Below, one piece after another: positions 16,806-25,823 of a stretch of 64,000 nt of DNA (positions are counted from its first letter, which is position 1; every line of letters starts with the position of its first letter). The notes under the pieces were generated by a model, which saw nothing but the letters and a program-made list of their open reading frames with translations, was not told the origin of the DNA and ran no database searches. Source of the stretch: Clostridium brassicae (lineage in GTDB: Bacteria > Bacillota > Clostridia > Clostridiales > Clostridiaceae); contig NZ_JAPQFJ010000004.1 in assembly GCF_026738875.1 (NCBI RefSeq), forward strand, positions 124,001 to 188,000, given 5' to 3'. The position numbers were made by a program, and so were the translations under genes.

Positions 16806-17303
16806 CTATTTAAAAGCTTTATCAAATATAGATTCTATTTTTTCTGAATTCTTTGATATAGATAAAAGAATATAGTTGCCTTTAGTTTTTAATACATGTT
16901 TTTCTATTAAATAATACTCATCAGGAAGGTAGTCTTTAAAACTAGCTGCTTGTTTCTCTATTCTTTTTGATACCTGCTCTTTAATATTATCTACCTTACT
17001 TGCATCTTTAACTTTTAATACTAATAATTCATTAGCTTTAAGGTTTGTAGAAGGTGCATACATAACGAACTCTTCTATTTCATCAGGATTAATTTTGTAT
17101 AGCTTTTTAAGTTTATCTTCATCTCCTTTTTTCATATCAGATTCATCAATAGATTCCTTCATTTCTTCTACAACTTTACTTACTTCTGGACTTTTAGAAG
17201 ATGACTTTGAAGATGAACATCCTACAAAAGTAGCTACTGTAAAAACAATTACTCCAGTAATAACAATTAATTTTCTGTTGATTTTTTTCATTTTGTTTAG
17301 CAT
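16806..17303 (-). CDS. DUF4358-family lipoprotein
   Basis: A 165-residue lipoprotein with signal peptide, lipobox FVGC and Cys29, then a Ser/Lys-rich linker. The mature DUF4358 domain carries the YAPSTNLKANELLVLKVKD segment typical of the family. Function is unknown, but DUF4358 proteins are commonly found beside MBOAT and SGNH genes, so an accessory role in glycan acetylation outside the membrane is likely. The ribosome site AAAGGAGAAAAATC precedes the ATG. Confidence 0.85.
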   Translation of the reverse strand: MLNKMKKINRKLIVITGVIVFTVATFVGCSSSKSSSKSPEVSKVVEEMKESIDESDMKKGDEDKLKKLYKINPDEIEEFVMYAPSTNLKANELLVLKVKDASKVDNIKEQVSKRIEKQAASFKDYLPDEYYLIEKHVLKTKGNYILLSISKNSEKIESIFDKAFK

Positions 17304-17324
17304 GATTTTTCTCCTTTTTTATAT

Positions 17325-18188
17325 TTAATTTAAATATAATTTATTTTTTAAGTAATCTATCCATAGGTTATAAAATCCAATCTTAAAATGTATTCCATCT
17401 GGTTCATATAAATTAGATTTTCCTTCTAGTATCGGTAACAAATTCACGAATTCTAGGTTTTCATCTTTTGTCATTTCCTTTAAAGCATTATTAAATTCAT
17501 TTATTCTAAAAATAGCAAAATTAGCTTGCTTTTTCTGAGCTTTTTCTGTAACTGGCAAAATAGATTGAACATAGATCTTGCAATTAGGTATTTTAGACTT
17601 TATTGTTTGTATTAATTCTTTATAATCCTTTATAAATTGTTTACTATTCATTCCTGACTCAACATCGTTACTCCCCAGTAATATAAAAAGTTTTTTAGGA
17701 TTTAACTGTATTAGCTTGTCCATTTGTTTTTCGGCTTTAACTAAATTAAGTCCTTTTATTCCAAACACTTGTGATTCATCTAATAACTCATAAAATGATA
17801 AGCTCTCTGTGATAGAATCCCCAAAGAATACAGCCTCCTTTAAAATATCTTCTTTGTTATTTGAACTGTTATTACTATATAATTTTTCTCCACTTTCTTT
17901 ACCCTTCAAATCTTTTTTATCTATTGCACTTATATTCTTACGTTTATTATCCTGATCTTTATTTGGTAAATTTTTTTTCACATCTTTACTATTAGAAACA
18001 TCATAAGCTTGAACGGTATCGTTTGAAAAAAATTTGTTTATGATACATTTTTTTACTGTAACACCCGTAAAAGATATAACTAAACTACATATAATTATTG
18101 ATTTAAAAAATCTCTTAATGTTAACCTTTATTATCTTTTTTTCCTTACTGTTCTTAACTCTTACTCTTATTGTTTTTTTATTAAGCAT
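17325..18188 (-). CDS. SGNH/GDSL-type hydrolase, membrane anchored
   Basis: First gene of the O-acetylation cluster, 287 residues. A single N-terminal membrane segment (about 28-48) follows a basic stretch. A low-complexity Lys/Asn/Ser linker comes next, then an SGNH domain. Block I is FFGDSITESL with the nucleophile Ser, block III is LLGSNDVE, and the catalytic Asp-His pair is in EPDGIHFKIG near the C-terminus. Such enzymes add or remove acetyl groups on cell-surface sugars. All catalytic residues are present. GGGGAAAGAGT provides the ribosome site. Confidence 0.88.
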   Translation of the reverse strand: MLNKKTIRVRVKNSKEKKIIKVNIKRFFKSIIICSLVISFTGVTVKKCIINKFFSNDTVQAYDVSNSKDVKKNLPNKDQDNKRKNISAIDKKDLKGKESGEKLYSNNSSNNKEDILKEAVFFGDSITESLSFYELLDESQVFGIKGLNLVKAEKQMDKLIQLNPKKLFILLGSNDVESGMNSKQFIKDYKELIQTIKSKIPNCKIYVQSILPVTEKAQKKQANFAIFRINEFNNALKEMTKDENLEFVNLLPILEGKSNLYEPDGIHFKIGFYNLWIDYLKNKLYLN

Positions 18189-18344
18189 ACTCTTTCCCCA
18201 CTATTATAATTGTTTCAAAATTTTTAAATTATTATAAAATCTCCTGACGCCATGAAAATTATAGTACACCTGGCTTTAAAAATGGTTACAAAATAATGAA
18301 TAAGAATAACAAACTAGTAACAATTTTGTTATGTAAAAAAATAA

Positions 18345-18375
18345 AAAGAAATTAATAATTTCTTTTTATAATTTC
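18345..18375. terminator. Weak hairpin between rlmH and the O-acetylation cluster
   Basis: AAAAGAAATTA and TAATTTCTTTT pair around a minimal loop, followed by further T-rich repeats. It could end rlmH transcription on the minus strand; on that strand the T run is short. Confidence 0.35.
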
Positions 18376-18431
18376 TTTTTATAAATTGATTTCATTAAAC
18401 AACTATTTAAACCAATTATTTTCAATTGCCC

Positions 18432-18884
18432 TTACAACAAGTTCCTATAAATTTGTTCCAGAAGCATTACCCTAAAAAGCTGATGAGGAAAAGTCATTCT
18501 AGAAAAACATACTTTATAATCTGCCCTATTTATAACCTGCTTAGATAGCCCTAAAGATCCACCTATTATAAAAACAATCTCACTAACCCCTCTAACTTTT
18601 GTATTATTTATAACTTTACCAAACTCTTCTGACTTTACTCTCTTTCCATTTAAATCCATAGCTATAACATACATTCCATCCTTAATATACCTTAAGATAT
18701 TGGTTCCTTCTTTTTCCTTTATTATAATCTCTTCTTTTTCAGAAGCATTATCTGGTGTCTTTTCATCTTCAAGTTCTATTATATTTATATTAGAAATTTT
18801 TCTTATCTTTTTAGCATACTCTTCTACTGATTTTTTTAAATATTTTTCTTTTAATTTTCCAACACATACTATTGTTATATTCAT
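18432..18884 (-). CDS. rlmH: 23S rRNA methyltransferase RlmH, C-terminally truncated
   Basis: SPOUT methyltransferase that modifies pseudouridine 1915 of 23S rRNA. The product is 150 residues versus about 159 for the family. The body is well conserved: MNITIVCVGKLKEKYL, the SAM loop FIIGGSLGLSK and the motif SRMTFPHQLFRVMLLEQIYR. It then ends NLL-stop, so the universally conserved tail (AFKIMRGEPYHK-like) is missing. In RlmH the tail of one subunit completes the active site of the other. Either this copy is impaired, or the tail is supplied by the tail-bearing paralogue at 13700-14119. Its upstream neighbours are a SEC-C protein, a WalJ-like protein and murA. Confidence 0.88.
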   Translation of the reverse strand: MNITIVCVGKLKEKYLKKSVEEYAKKIRKISNINIIELEDEKTPDNASEKEEIIIKEKEGTNILRYIKDGMYVIAMDLNGKRVKSEEFGKVINNTKVRGVSEIVFIIGGSLGLSKQVINRADYKVCFSRMTFPHQLFRVMLLEQIYRNLL

Positions 18885-18940
18885 AATATCTCCATTCTTT
18901 TGTTATAAGATTACCATTTTATATAACAGGAATCTTGATT

Positions 18941-18966
18941 TCAGGTGGAGTTTTTACTCCATCTGA
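18941..18966 (-). other. Hairpin in the rlmH leader
   Basis: A 10-bp stem (TCAGATGGAG ... CTCCACCTGA on the minus strand, one G-U pair) with loop TAAAAA lies 57 nt before the rlmH start. It has no T run, so it is more likely a leader structure than a terminator. A DnaA-box-like TTATCCACA is at 18993-19001. Confidence 0.4.
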
Positions 18967-19042
18967 AAGTTATTAACATATATCCTTAACATTTATCCAC
19001 AAATTATTAAAACTCTATAATAATCATAAGTATAACCACATG

Positions 19043-19082
19043 ATAAATAAACCTTACATATTTTTATGTAAGGTTTATTAGT
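19043..19082. terminator. Terminator of the SEC-C gene
   Basis: AATAAACCTTACAT and ATGTAAGGTTTATT form a 14-bp perfect stem around ATTTTT, 46 bp after the SEC-C protein stop codon. Confidence 0.75.
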
Positions 19083-19127
19083 TTATTATAAATTTTAACT
19101 TTAAATAAGTATCATTAAATTATAAAA

Positions 19128-19631
19128 TTATGCATTTTTACCACAGCATTTTTTATATTTTTTACCACTACCACATGGACATGCATCATTTCTTCCTACT
19201 TTATCTTCCCTAACTATAGTCTTAGAACTTCTCCATTCCTTTGTTATTTCTTTTCTCTTTTCAGGTGAGAATATACCATCCCATTGAGGTAAGCTATATA
19301 AATAGTCAGCTTTTGCATCTAACATATTGAAGTATAGAGTTTCTAAATTTAAGTTTAATTCAATTTCTGAATCAGCTTCAAGATTTTCTATATCATATGG
19401 ATTTACAAGGCTATCATTAATTCCATCTAAGAACCCTATGAAAAAGTTAATAGGAGTATCAAATTGTTTTGCTAAATCCTCTACTTTTCCTTTAAAAACT
19501 TCTTTATGATTAGCTAAAATTATGCTATATATATTCTTTTCCATTTCGCCATATTCTTTCCAAAACGCTGCTTCACCTTTATGTTTAACATAATCAATTA
19601 CCATATCTGTCCAATCTTTATACAAACTCAT
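19128..19631 (-). CDS. SEC-C motif protein
   Basis: A 167-residue protein whose C-terminus is a textbook SEC-C zinc motif, [19 protein letters not shown], like the tail of SecA that binds SecB or ribosomes. Residues 1-140 are helical and not recognised; they contain many acidic residues and [14 protein letters not shown]. The role is unknown and may be a ribosome- or translocon-associated adaptor. The start has GAAGGAGAATGAATT upstream. Confidence 0.85.
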   Translation of the reverse strand: MSLYKDWTDMVIDYVKHKGEAAFWKEYGEMEKNIYSIILANHKEVFKGKVEDLAKQFDTPINFFIGFLDGINDSLVNPYDIENLEADSEIELNLNLETLYFNMLDAKADYLYSLPQWDGIFSPEKRKEITKEWRSSKTIVREDKVGRNDACPCGSGKKYKKCCGKNA

Positions 19632-19733
19632 AATTCATTCTCCTTCTATAAATTATATTATAATATAATCTCATAACATTATAATAGACATTCTATTTTT
19701 TTTCAATGTTACATATTTTAATTTTATATTAAA

Positions 19734-20519
19734 TTAAAACTCAATATAATTACTAGGCATGTCTCTATTTGCCATATGTATACTTATATCTTTACCTAAT
19801 TTAACTCCATTTTCTCGCAATATGCTTGCAACTGTTTCATATGCAAGGTCTGGATAATTGTTAGTTTTACTTAGATGCCCCAATATAACTTGTTTAGTAT
19901 TACGTTTTATTATTTCTAATATAGCTTTTCCGCAACACTCATTTGACAAATGACCTATATCACTTAAAATTCTTCTTTTTAGAGGATATGGATACGGTCC
20001 AAATTTTAACATCTCAACATCATGATTACTTTCTAATAAAACAACATCTGAATTTTTTACTGCTACTTCTACTTCTTCTGAAAAATATCCTAAATCAGTA
20101 GCTATACTTACTTTTTTGTTGTTCTCTGTTACTGTATATCCTATTGGGTCAGCAGCATCATGAGGTATTTTAAAGCAAGATATCTGCATGTCTTTTAAAC
20201 TAACATAGTCTTTATTTATAATTTTTACATTTTCATCATTAATTTTGCCAACACTTTTCTTCATGCCGCACCAAGTTAGCTCATTTGCATATATAGGTAT
20301 ATTATATCTTCTTGACATTACACCTACACCTTTTACATGGTCTATATGCTCATGAGTAACAAAAATAGCATCTAGCTGTGAAGGTTCTTTCCCTATATCC
20401 TTCAGAGCTTTTTCAATTCTTTTTCCTGGAAGACCAGCATCAATTAAAATACTGCTTCCCCCCCCAGAAACAAATATACTATTTCCGCTGCTTCCACTAT
20501 ATAAAGGACAAAATATCAT
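19734..20519 (-). CDS. walJ: MBL-fold metallohydrolase, WalJ/YycJ family
   Basis: Metallo-beta-lactamase-fold hydrolase of 261 residues. The start is taken at 20519, where GGAGA precedes ATG ATA TTT; this gives the family start MIFCPLYSGSSGNS. The metal motif THEHIDH is at residues 55-61, with further ligands in IATDLGYFS, LESNHDVEML and LGHLSKTNNYP. YycJ/WalJ proteins act on DNA 5' ends and influence repair and cell-wall regulation in Bacillus. It lies directly after murA on the same strand, without the WalRK two-component genes. Confidence 0.87.
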   Translation of the reverse strand: MIFCPLYSGSSGNSIFVSGGGSSILIDAGLPGKRIEKALKDIGKEPSQLDAIFVTHEHIDHVKGVGVMSRRYNIPIYANELTWCGMKKSVGKINDENVKIINKDYVSLKDMQISCFKIPHDAADPIGYTVTENNKKVSIATDLGYFSEEVEVAVKNSDVVLLESNHDVEMLKFGPYPYPLKRRILSDIGHLSNECCGKAILEIIKRNTKQVILGHLSKTNNYPDLAYETVASILRENGVKLGKDISIHMANRDMPSNYIEF

Positions 20520-20576
20520 TGCAATATTCTCCATTCTTGATAGTTTTGCAAAGTTTAAAAGATCTACCTATTACTA

Positions 20577-21833
20577 CTATTTCTTTATTCTAGTGATTTT
20601 TGCTCCTACCCTGTTTAATTTTTCTTCTATATGTGGATAACCTCTATCTATATGTTCCACCTTTGATATTTCTGTTTTGCCATTAGCAATTAATCCTGCT
20701 ATAACCATAGCTGCTCCTGCTCTTAAATCTGTTGCAGTAACCTTTGCTCCAGAAAGTTTGCTAACGCCTTCTATTATAGCTATGTTATTTTCAACACTTA
20801 CTTTAGCGCCCATTTTCTTTAATTCGTCAACATGTTTGAATCTACTTTCCCATATACTTTCATTAACTATGCTTCTTCCTTTTGCAATGCTTAAAAGAGT
20901 TGTCATAGGTTGTTGAATGTCTGTTGGAAATCCTGGATAAGGAAGAGTTTTTACATTTACTCCCTTTAAATCTCTAGAGCTTTCAATAGTTATACTATCT
21001 TCATTTTCTGTTACATGAACTCCCATTTCTATAAGCTTTGCTGAAATAGCTTCTAAATGCTTAGGAATAACATTATTAATATTAACTTTTCCTCCACAAG
21101 CCGCTGCCGCCATCATGTATGTACCTGCTTCTATCTGGTCAGGTATTACACTATAGTTACATCCCTTTAATTCCTTTATCCCGTTGATTTTTATTACGTC
21201 AGTACCTGCTCCCTTAATATCCGCTCCCATACTATTTAAAAAGTTAGCTACATCTACAATATGAGGTTCCTTAGCAGAATTTTCAAGTATTGTTTTTCCT
21301 TCTGCAAAAACAGCTGCTAGCATCACATTTATAGTTGCTCCAACACTAACTACGTCAAAGTATATATTTGTTCCTATTAATTCTTCTGCTTCTGCAACTA
21401 CAGCACCATGTTCTATCTTAACCTTTGCTCCTAATGCCTCAAATCCCTTTATGTGCTGATCAATAGGCCTTACCCCTATAGCACATCCACCTGGCATTTC
21501 TACCCTAGCCTTCTTAAATCTTCCAAGAAGTGCTCCTATAAGGTAATAAGAAGCTCTCATTTTTCTAACTTCTTCTGTATTTGCATCAACACTAGTCATA
21601 CAAGTACTATCTATTATAACCGAATTATTATTTTTGCTTACTTTTGCACCTAAACTCTCAATAATACTTAAAATACACTTTGTATCATTTATATCTGGAA
21701 TATTATCTATAGCACACACACCCTTGCATGCCATTATAGCGGCTGGTAAAATAGCTACAGCTGCATTTTTAGCTCCGCTTACTTCAATATCGCCATATAG
21801 AGGATATCCACCTTCAATAACGAGTTTCTCCAT
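20577..21833 (-). CDS. murA: UDP-N-acetylglucosamine 1-carboxyvinyltransferase MurA
   Basis: First committed enzyme of peptidoglycan synthesis; it transfers enolpyruvate from PEP to UDP-GlcNAc. The start is placed at 21833 because AAGGATGG serves it as ribosome site and overlaps the earlier ATG at 21845; this gives 418 residues. The fosfomycin-target cysteine is Cys117 in [10 protein letters not shown]. Lys22/Asn23-type residues (SGAKNAAV) and the C-terminal [13 protein letters not shown] also match. With cysteine rather than aspartate, fosfomycin sensitivity is expected. Firmicutes often have two MurA copies, and which one this is cannot be told here. Confidence 0.95.
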   Translation of the reverse strand: MEKLVIEGGYPLYGDIEVSGAKNAAVAILPAAIMACKGVCAIDNIPDINDTKCILSIIESLGAKVSKNNNSVIIDSTCMTSVDANTEEVRKMRASYYLIGALLGRFKKARVEMPGGCAIGVRPIDQHIKGFEALGAKVKIEHGAVVAEAEELIGTNIYFDVVSVGATINVMLAAVFAEGKTILENSAKEPHIVDVANFLNSMGADIKGAGTDVIKINGIKELKGCNYSVIPDQIEAGTYMMAAAACGGKVNINNVIPKHLEAISAKLIEMGVHVTENEDSITIESSRDLKGVNVKTLPYPGFPTDIQQPMTTLLSIAKGRSIVNESIWESRFKHVDELKKMGAKVSVENNIAIIEGVSKLSGAKVTATDLRAGAAMVIAGLIANGKTEISKVEHIDRGYPHIEEKLNRVGAKITRIKK

Positions 21834-22064
21834 ATTATTATCCATCCTTACTATTATTTTTTCTATATTATATTAATCTCTATTTTTCTGCTCATTGCAA
21901 CAACCTTAATTATAACACAATACTTAAAAATTTTAATACTTATTTTTATATATTTGCTGTACTTTTTAAAGAAAATTTTATATTTATATCCTTGAACATT
22001 TTAAAATAAATTTGTTTAAATATAAAGCTTATATATCTACCTTCTTTGGATTTATATGCTAAAT

Positions 22065-22098
22065 AAAAAAATGAGCCTGTCAAAAGGCCCATTTTTTT
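22065..22098. terminator. Bidirectional terminator downstream of the DUF1540 gene
   Basis: AAAAAATGGGCCT pairs with AGGCNCATTTTTT-type sequence around a short loop, with A and T runs on both sides. It lies directly after the DUF1540 stop codon. Confidence 0.72.
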
Positions 22099-22099
22099 G

Positions 22100-22258
22100 T
22101 TATTTTGTTTGAAAACTTCCACAATCAGTACATTCTACTGTCTTTGCTTTAGGTTCATGTTTCACAACTTCTATTGATTCTAAAGTACAATAATCATCTT
22201 TATTACAATGGAATTTACATTCATCTACTGTACAACGTATACTTTGATTATGATCCAT
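22100..22258 (-). CDS. DUF1540 small cysteine-rich protein
   Basis: A 52-residue gene below usual length cut-offs. It starts at 22258 with AAGGAGGAAAAATAA upstream and ends before a strong terminator. The product has the DUF1540 pattern, IRCTVDECKFHCNKDDYC then VECTDCGSF. The six conserved cysteines plus histidine suggest zinc binding. DUF1540 proteins are common in spore-forming clostridia, and the function is unknown. It stands alone between murA and a divergent plus-strand gene. Confidence 0.85.
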   Translation of the reverse strand: MDHNQSIRCTVDECKFHCNKDDYCTLESIEVVKHEPKAKTVECTDCGSFQTK

Positions 22259-22432
22259 TTATTTTTCCTCCTTAATATTAACTTCATAATTATTATTAGT
22301 TTTGGGCAAAATTTTATACAAGCTTATATTTATTAAATTAGGTTATTATTTCTATAAACATCTGTTTAAAAATGTACAATTACTATAAATATGATATAAT
22401 ATCAGTAAAAGTCAGTATTTCGGAGGATTAGC

Positions 22433-22978
22433 ATGAAATATTATTTAGTAGCATTATTTGATGATAAATCGAATGCCTTTCTTCAAACTACACAACAACG
22501 CATATGTAGAAAATATAAACTTTACAAAACTAGCCACAAATTTCATATACCTATACAAACAGTAATAGATCCTAATATGGAAAAATATGATAAAGTCATC
22601 TTAGATACTTTGCACCCTTACAAAAACTTTAAAGTCCAGTTTAGTCCTAATATAAGTTTAGATAACTTCGGAAAAAATATAGGTTTGAGGGTAGAAAAAA
22701 AAGGTTATATGATAAGAATTGCAAGAAAAGTAACAGAAACATTATCTTTAAGTGGATTTAATGTAAAACCAGATTACGAAACCAATTTTTCTATCTCTTT
22801 AGCCAATTCTAATTATAATATACGAAAGCAATTTAGCGATGAATCCGCTATAGCTTTAAATAATAAACAATTAAATCTTAACTATGACTTTGCAAAAGTA
22901 AATAGATTAGAATTATGGAAACCAATTAACAATCGTAAAGAAGTATTAATTAAATCCTATCCTTTAAGAGAATATTAA
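22433..22978 (+). CDS. Divergent 2H phosphoesterase-like protein
   Basis: A 181-residue protein that starts MKYYLVALFDDKSN, like LigT/2'-5' RNA ligase relatives, and has a first HxPx motif in HKFHIPIQTVID (about 35-46). The second expected His motif reads NFSISLAN, with Ser in place of His. The usual two-histidine catalytic pair is therefore incomplete, and the activity is doubtful. GGAGGATTAGC precedes the ATG, and a terminator follows at 22986-23020. Identification rests on fold-like pattern only. Confidence 0.5.
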   Translation: MKYYLVALFDDKSNAFLQTTQQRICRKYKLYKTSHKFHIPIQTVIDPNMEKYDKVILDTLHPYKNFKVQFSPNISLDNFGKNIGLRVEKKGYMIRIARKVTETLSLSGFNVKPDYETNFSISLANSNYNIRKQFSDESAIALNNKQLNLNYDFAKVNRLELWKPINNRKEVLIKSYPLREY

Positions 22979-22985
22979 TTTTTAT

Positions 22986-23020
22986 AAATCAGTTTCAATC
23001 ATTGATACTGATTTATTTTT
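22986..23020 (+). terminator. Terminator of the 2H-like gene
   Basis: AAATCAGTTTCAAT and ATTGATACTGATTT pair at 13 of 14 positions, followed by ATTTTTAT. Confidence 0.7.
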
Positions 23021-23136
23021 ATAAAATTTAAATGTAAACGATTTGTTAATCTTTTAATATTTCTGAAAATAATATAGAATATATATATATGTATATTATT
23101 CTCATACTTGATTTTTAGAAAGGCGGAATCATTAAA

Positions 23137-23622
23137 ATGAATTTTAATAAGTTATTTGAACTCCAACGCAATCTAGATCAAAGAATAAACACAGAAAAAA
23201 ACTTGCAGAATGAGTCTTTATTTTCTAAAAAAGTTTTAGCGCTTCAGGTAGAAGTTAGTGAACTTGCCAATGAAACCCGATGCTTTAAGTTTTGGAGCAA
23301 TAAAGGTCCTTCTGAGAAAGACGTCATTTTAGAGGAATATGTAGATTGCCTTCACTTCATCTTAAGTTTAGGACTTGAAAAAAATTTTGAAAATTTAGAA
23401 CTTATCATCAGACATGAGCCCCATGATTTAACTGAAGCATTCTTAAACATATACATAGATATTAATGATTTTGTTGTCTGTACTAGCAAAGATAACTACA
23501 AGACTTTATTTGAAGACTTTTTATCTTTGGGTAGAACTTTAGGATTTTCATCAGATGAAATAGAAAATGCTTACTACAAAAAAAATAATTTAAATCATAA
23601 AAGACAAGACATAGGTTATTAA
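23137..23622 (+). CDS. Dimeric dUTPase (all-alpha NTP pyrophosphatase)
   Basis: Hydrolyses dUTP to dUMP and pyrophosphate, keeping uracil out of DNA. The 161-residue all-alpha MazG-like fold shows the metal-binding ExxE and ExxD helices: LQVEVSELANETRCFKFWS (about 48-66) and EEYVDCLHFILSLGL (about 76-90). It belongs to the dUTPase_2 family seen in Firmicutes and phages. GGCGGAATCATTAAA precedes the ATG. It is monocistronic. Confidence 0.85.
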   Translation: MNFNKLFELQRNLDQRINTEKNLQNESLFSKKVLALQVEVSELANETRCFKFWSNKGPSEKDVILEEYVDCLHFILSLGLEKNFENLELIIRHEPHDLTEAFLNIYIDINDFVVCTSKDNYKTLFEDFLSLGRTLGFSSDEIENAYYKKNNLNHKRQDIGY

Positions 23623-23706
23623 TATACAAAATTTTATTAATATACTCACCTTTTAGTATAATATTTATCTTTATTTAAGGGTAAGATATTCTGGGAAGGT
23701 GATTTT

Positions 23707-24138
23707 ATGATGGGCTTAATTTGTTCTATAATTTCCGGAATTTCTATGAGTCTTCAGGGAGTATTCAATAGTAAACTTGGAGAAAAAATTGGTCTTTGGG
23801 AAACAAATGCCTTAGTTCAAGGAATAGGTTTTGCTTTAACTTTAATTGTCTTATTTTTTGCTGGTAATGGCAATTTTAAAAATTTAAGTTCTGCAAATAA
23901 ACTATATCTTCTTGGAGGTCCTCTAGGAGTAGTAATTATTTTTACTGTAATGTGTGGTATATCTAAATTAGGAACTACATATGCTATATCTACTATATTA
24001 ATATCTCAGCTTTTAGCTGCTGGATTAATTGATGCCTTTGGATTATTTGGAAGTAAGAAAGTAGACTTTGGGTTTAAAGAAATCCTAGGTGTAGCGATAA
24101 TGCTAGTAGGTATTGTAGTATTTAAGTGGAAGAAATAA
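23707..24138 (+). CDS. YdcZ-family (DMT superfamily) membrane protein
   Basis: A 143-residue, roughly five-helix membrane protein. It opens GLICSIISGISMSLQGVFNSKLGEKIGLWETNALVQGIGF, a pattern characteristic of the DMT_YdcZ (DUF606) half-transporters (described here as pieces). These proteins form dimers of unknown substrate. AAGGTGATTTT precedes the ATG, and the gene ends in a strong terminator at 24139-24173. Confidence 0.8.
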   Translation: MMGLICSIISGISMSLQGVFNSKLGEKIGLWETNALVQGIGFALTLIVLFFAGNGNFKNLSSANKLYLLGGPLGVVIIFTVMCGISKLGTTYAISTILISQLLAAGLIDAFGLFGSKKVDFGFKEILGVAIMLVGIVVFKWKK

Positions 24139-24173
24139 AGAACCTGCTAAATTCTGCCGGTTCTTTTTCTATA
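24139..24173 (+). terminator. Terminator of the YdcZ-like gene
   Basis: AAGAACCTGC and GCCGGTTCTT pair around TAAATTCT, followed by TTTTTCTA. Confidence 0.78.
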
Positions 24174-24177
24174 CTTT

Positions 24178-25182
24178 TTATTTCTGATGATTTAGAATTT
24201 CATATTCCAAATTTTTCAATTTATCTATTTCTTTTGAAGATAGATTACGTAATATATCTTTTCTATATTTATACCCCAAGTCATTTCTTCCATTAAATTT
24301 TTTCTCTATGACATCTGTCCAATCTATTTTTTTTCGATTATAATAAAGATCATAATCTACTAACCTCCTTCCATCTTCTGAATATTCCATAGCTAATAAT
24401 ATCTTCTTTATGTATTTAGGCTCATAAACTGTAAAAAACCTTAATCTATATACTTCTACACTCATAAGAAATCTTGGATAATCTTTTCCCCATGATTCTC
24501 CTAAAATCATTCCTAACTCTAATCCATCAATTACTCTAATAAGTCTCTCATATTGCAATTCATAATCTCCATATCTATCATAAATCTTTACTTCTAATTC
24601 GTACCAATCTCTATTTTCAAGTCCCTCATTTGCATACCTTAATGCATGAATCCTCAAGCTTTCAAACAAAGAATAATATTCCTCTTGTATATATAATACC
24701 TTTTCATAAGTATTAGTTAAACTTACATTATTGCTTAATCTTCCTTGGGATAGGATTATAACATTTCCTTTGTTATTATTTTGGCTCAATATACTCTCAA
24801 ATTTGCCAATAAGTCCACCATAGTCTTTGTGTATGGCGTTTAAAACTTTCTCTAAATTTCCTACTCCTCTCATAACAATTATTTCTGGTGCTAATCTAGA
24901 ACTTGTTATGAGTTGTATTTTATCTTCATTTATCATATTACACAATAAAGTATCTGGCTGAACTTTTGCTAGAAATACATGGCTTATGTCTTCTTGTATA
25001 ACTGTTTCTTTCATATCATAACTTAAACAAAGCATAGTATAACTTTCTCCACAATGTTCATATGCAAATTTAAAATCACTTTCCTTAAAATTTGTCTCTG
25101 TCTCTAAATATTTTAAAAATTCTTCCATATTACTAGGTTGTATCAAAAGTATTTTAGGCCCACCTCTTAGTAAAGAAAACAT
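24178..25182 (-). CDS. Conserved-looking hypothetical protein, 334 residues
   Basis: No family recognised. The start is placed at the ATG at 25182 (MFSLLRGGPKILLIQPSN), with GGGAGGAG 9 nt upstream; two earlier ATGs lie too close to or before that site. The protein appears soluble, with no signal or membrane helix, and is rich in aromatic and charged residues. The middle segment LETETNFKESDFKFAYEHC precedes a possible alpha/beta core. The C-terminal half contains DWYELEVKIYDRYGDY and ends in a charged helix. Its ribosome site begins right after the stop of the broken phosphoesterase gene, so the two were one operon. Confidence 0.6.
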   Translation of the reverse strand: MFSLLRGGPKILLIQPSNMEEFLKYLETETNFKESDFKFAYEHCGESYTMLCLSYDMKETVIQEDISHVFLAKVQPDTLLCNMINEDKIQLITSSRLAPEIIVMRGVGNLEKVLNAIHKDYGGLIGKFESILSQNNNKGNVIILSQGRLSNNVSLTNTYEKVLYIQEEYYSLFESLRIHALRYANEGLENRDWYELEVKIYDRYGDYELQYERLIRVIDGLELGMILGESWGKDYPRFLMSVEVYRLRFFTVYEPKYIKKILLAMEYSEDGRRLVDYDLYYNRKKIDWTDVIEKKFNGRNDLGYKYRKDILRNLSSKEIDKLKNLEYEILNHQK

Positions 25183-25201
25183 ATGCATTCTCCTCCCTAA
25201 C

Positions 25202-25823
25202 TTAAAATCCAACTCTTCCCTTACCTAATCTGTTTTCATCTATTCCTAAAGGATATGGCAATTTAACAACTTGTCTAGTAACTAAATTTATTATATTTAT
25301 ATTAATTATTCCATTTAAATATATCTGATTTTGTTTTTTTATATTTCCTATTAATAAATTATGTCCAAACAAATTATATTCCGATGGATTTTTTAATATA
25401 TTTTCAGGGAAATGACTTAGTGTAAAGCTAATATTATCTATACTAACTTTTTTGTATTTTCCAATTATGTCACTTCTTTTGGATATATTTTCTACTAATT
25501 CCTTATTGTTATAATTACCTATACATAAATATATTTTTTCTGTTTGAGATTCTTCTAATATATTTATTAATATTTTAAGTTTTTTTTCATATCTATTTAT
25601 AGATGCTGGAAATATTTCTATTTTATATTATCTACTAAATCTCCTGTATGAGCTATATATTTTGGATTGATAATTTCTATAATATTCTTTAATGCAGGAT
25701 AAAATGTTTCTGGTGTATCAGATATATGAAGAAGATTTGATTCATTATTATTTCTTAAATCATAAGGAATATATACTTTATTTAATAATCTATAAAAAAT
25801 TTTTTCATTAATTTTTTACTCAT
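25202..25823 (-). pseudogene. Frameshifted metallophosphoesterase-like gene
   Basis: The minus strand encodes a calcineurin-type phosphoesterase split by two frameshifts. It begins MSKKL at 25823 with GGGATGATTATT upstream. After a shift in an A-rich run it reads NLLHISDTPETFYPALKNII and YIAHTGDLVDNIK (HTGD is a metal-ligand motif). After a second shift near 25620 it continues IYLCIGNYNNKELV, FTLSHFPENIL, LFGHNLLIGN and ends GKGRVGF at 25202. GDxVDN, GNYN and the GHNL segment follow the phosphoesterase order in degraded form. Both breaks are at A/T-rich runs, so assembly error is possible. Confidence 0.7.

Noticed and set aside
18993-19001. DnaA box, possible oriC
   Set aside because: A single TTATCCACA; others at about 20634, 30165 and 40005 lie in or near unrelated genes. 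There is no cluster, no dnaA/dnaN and no AT-rich unwinding repeat.
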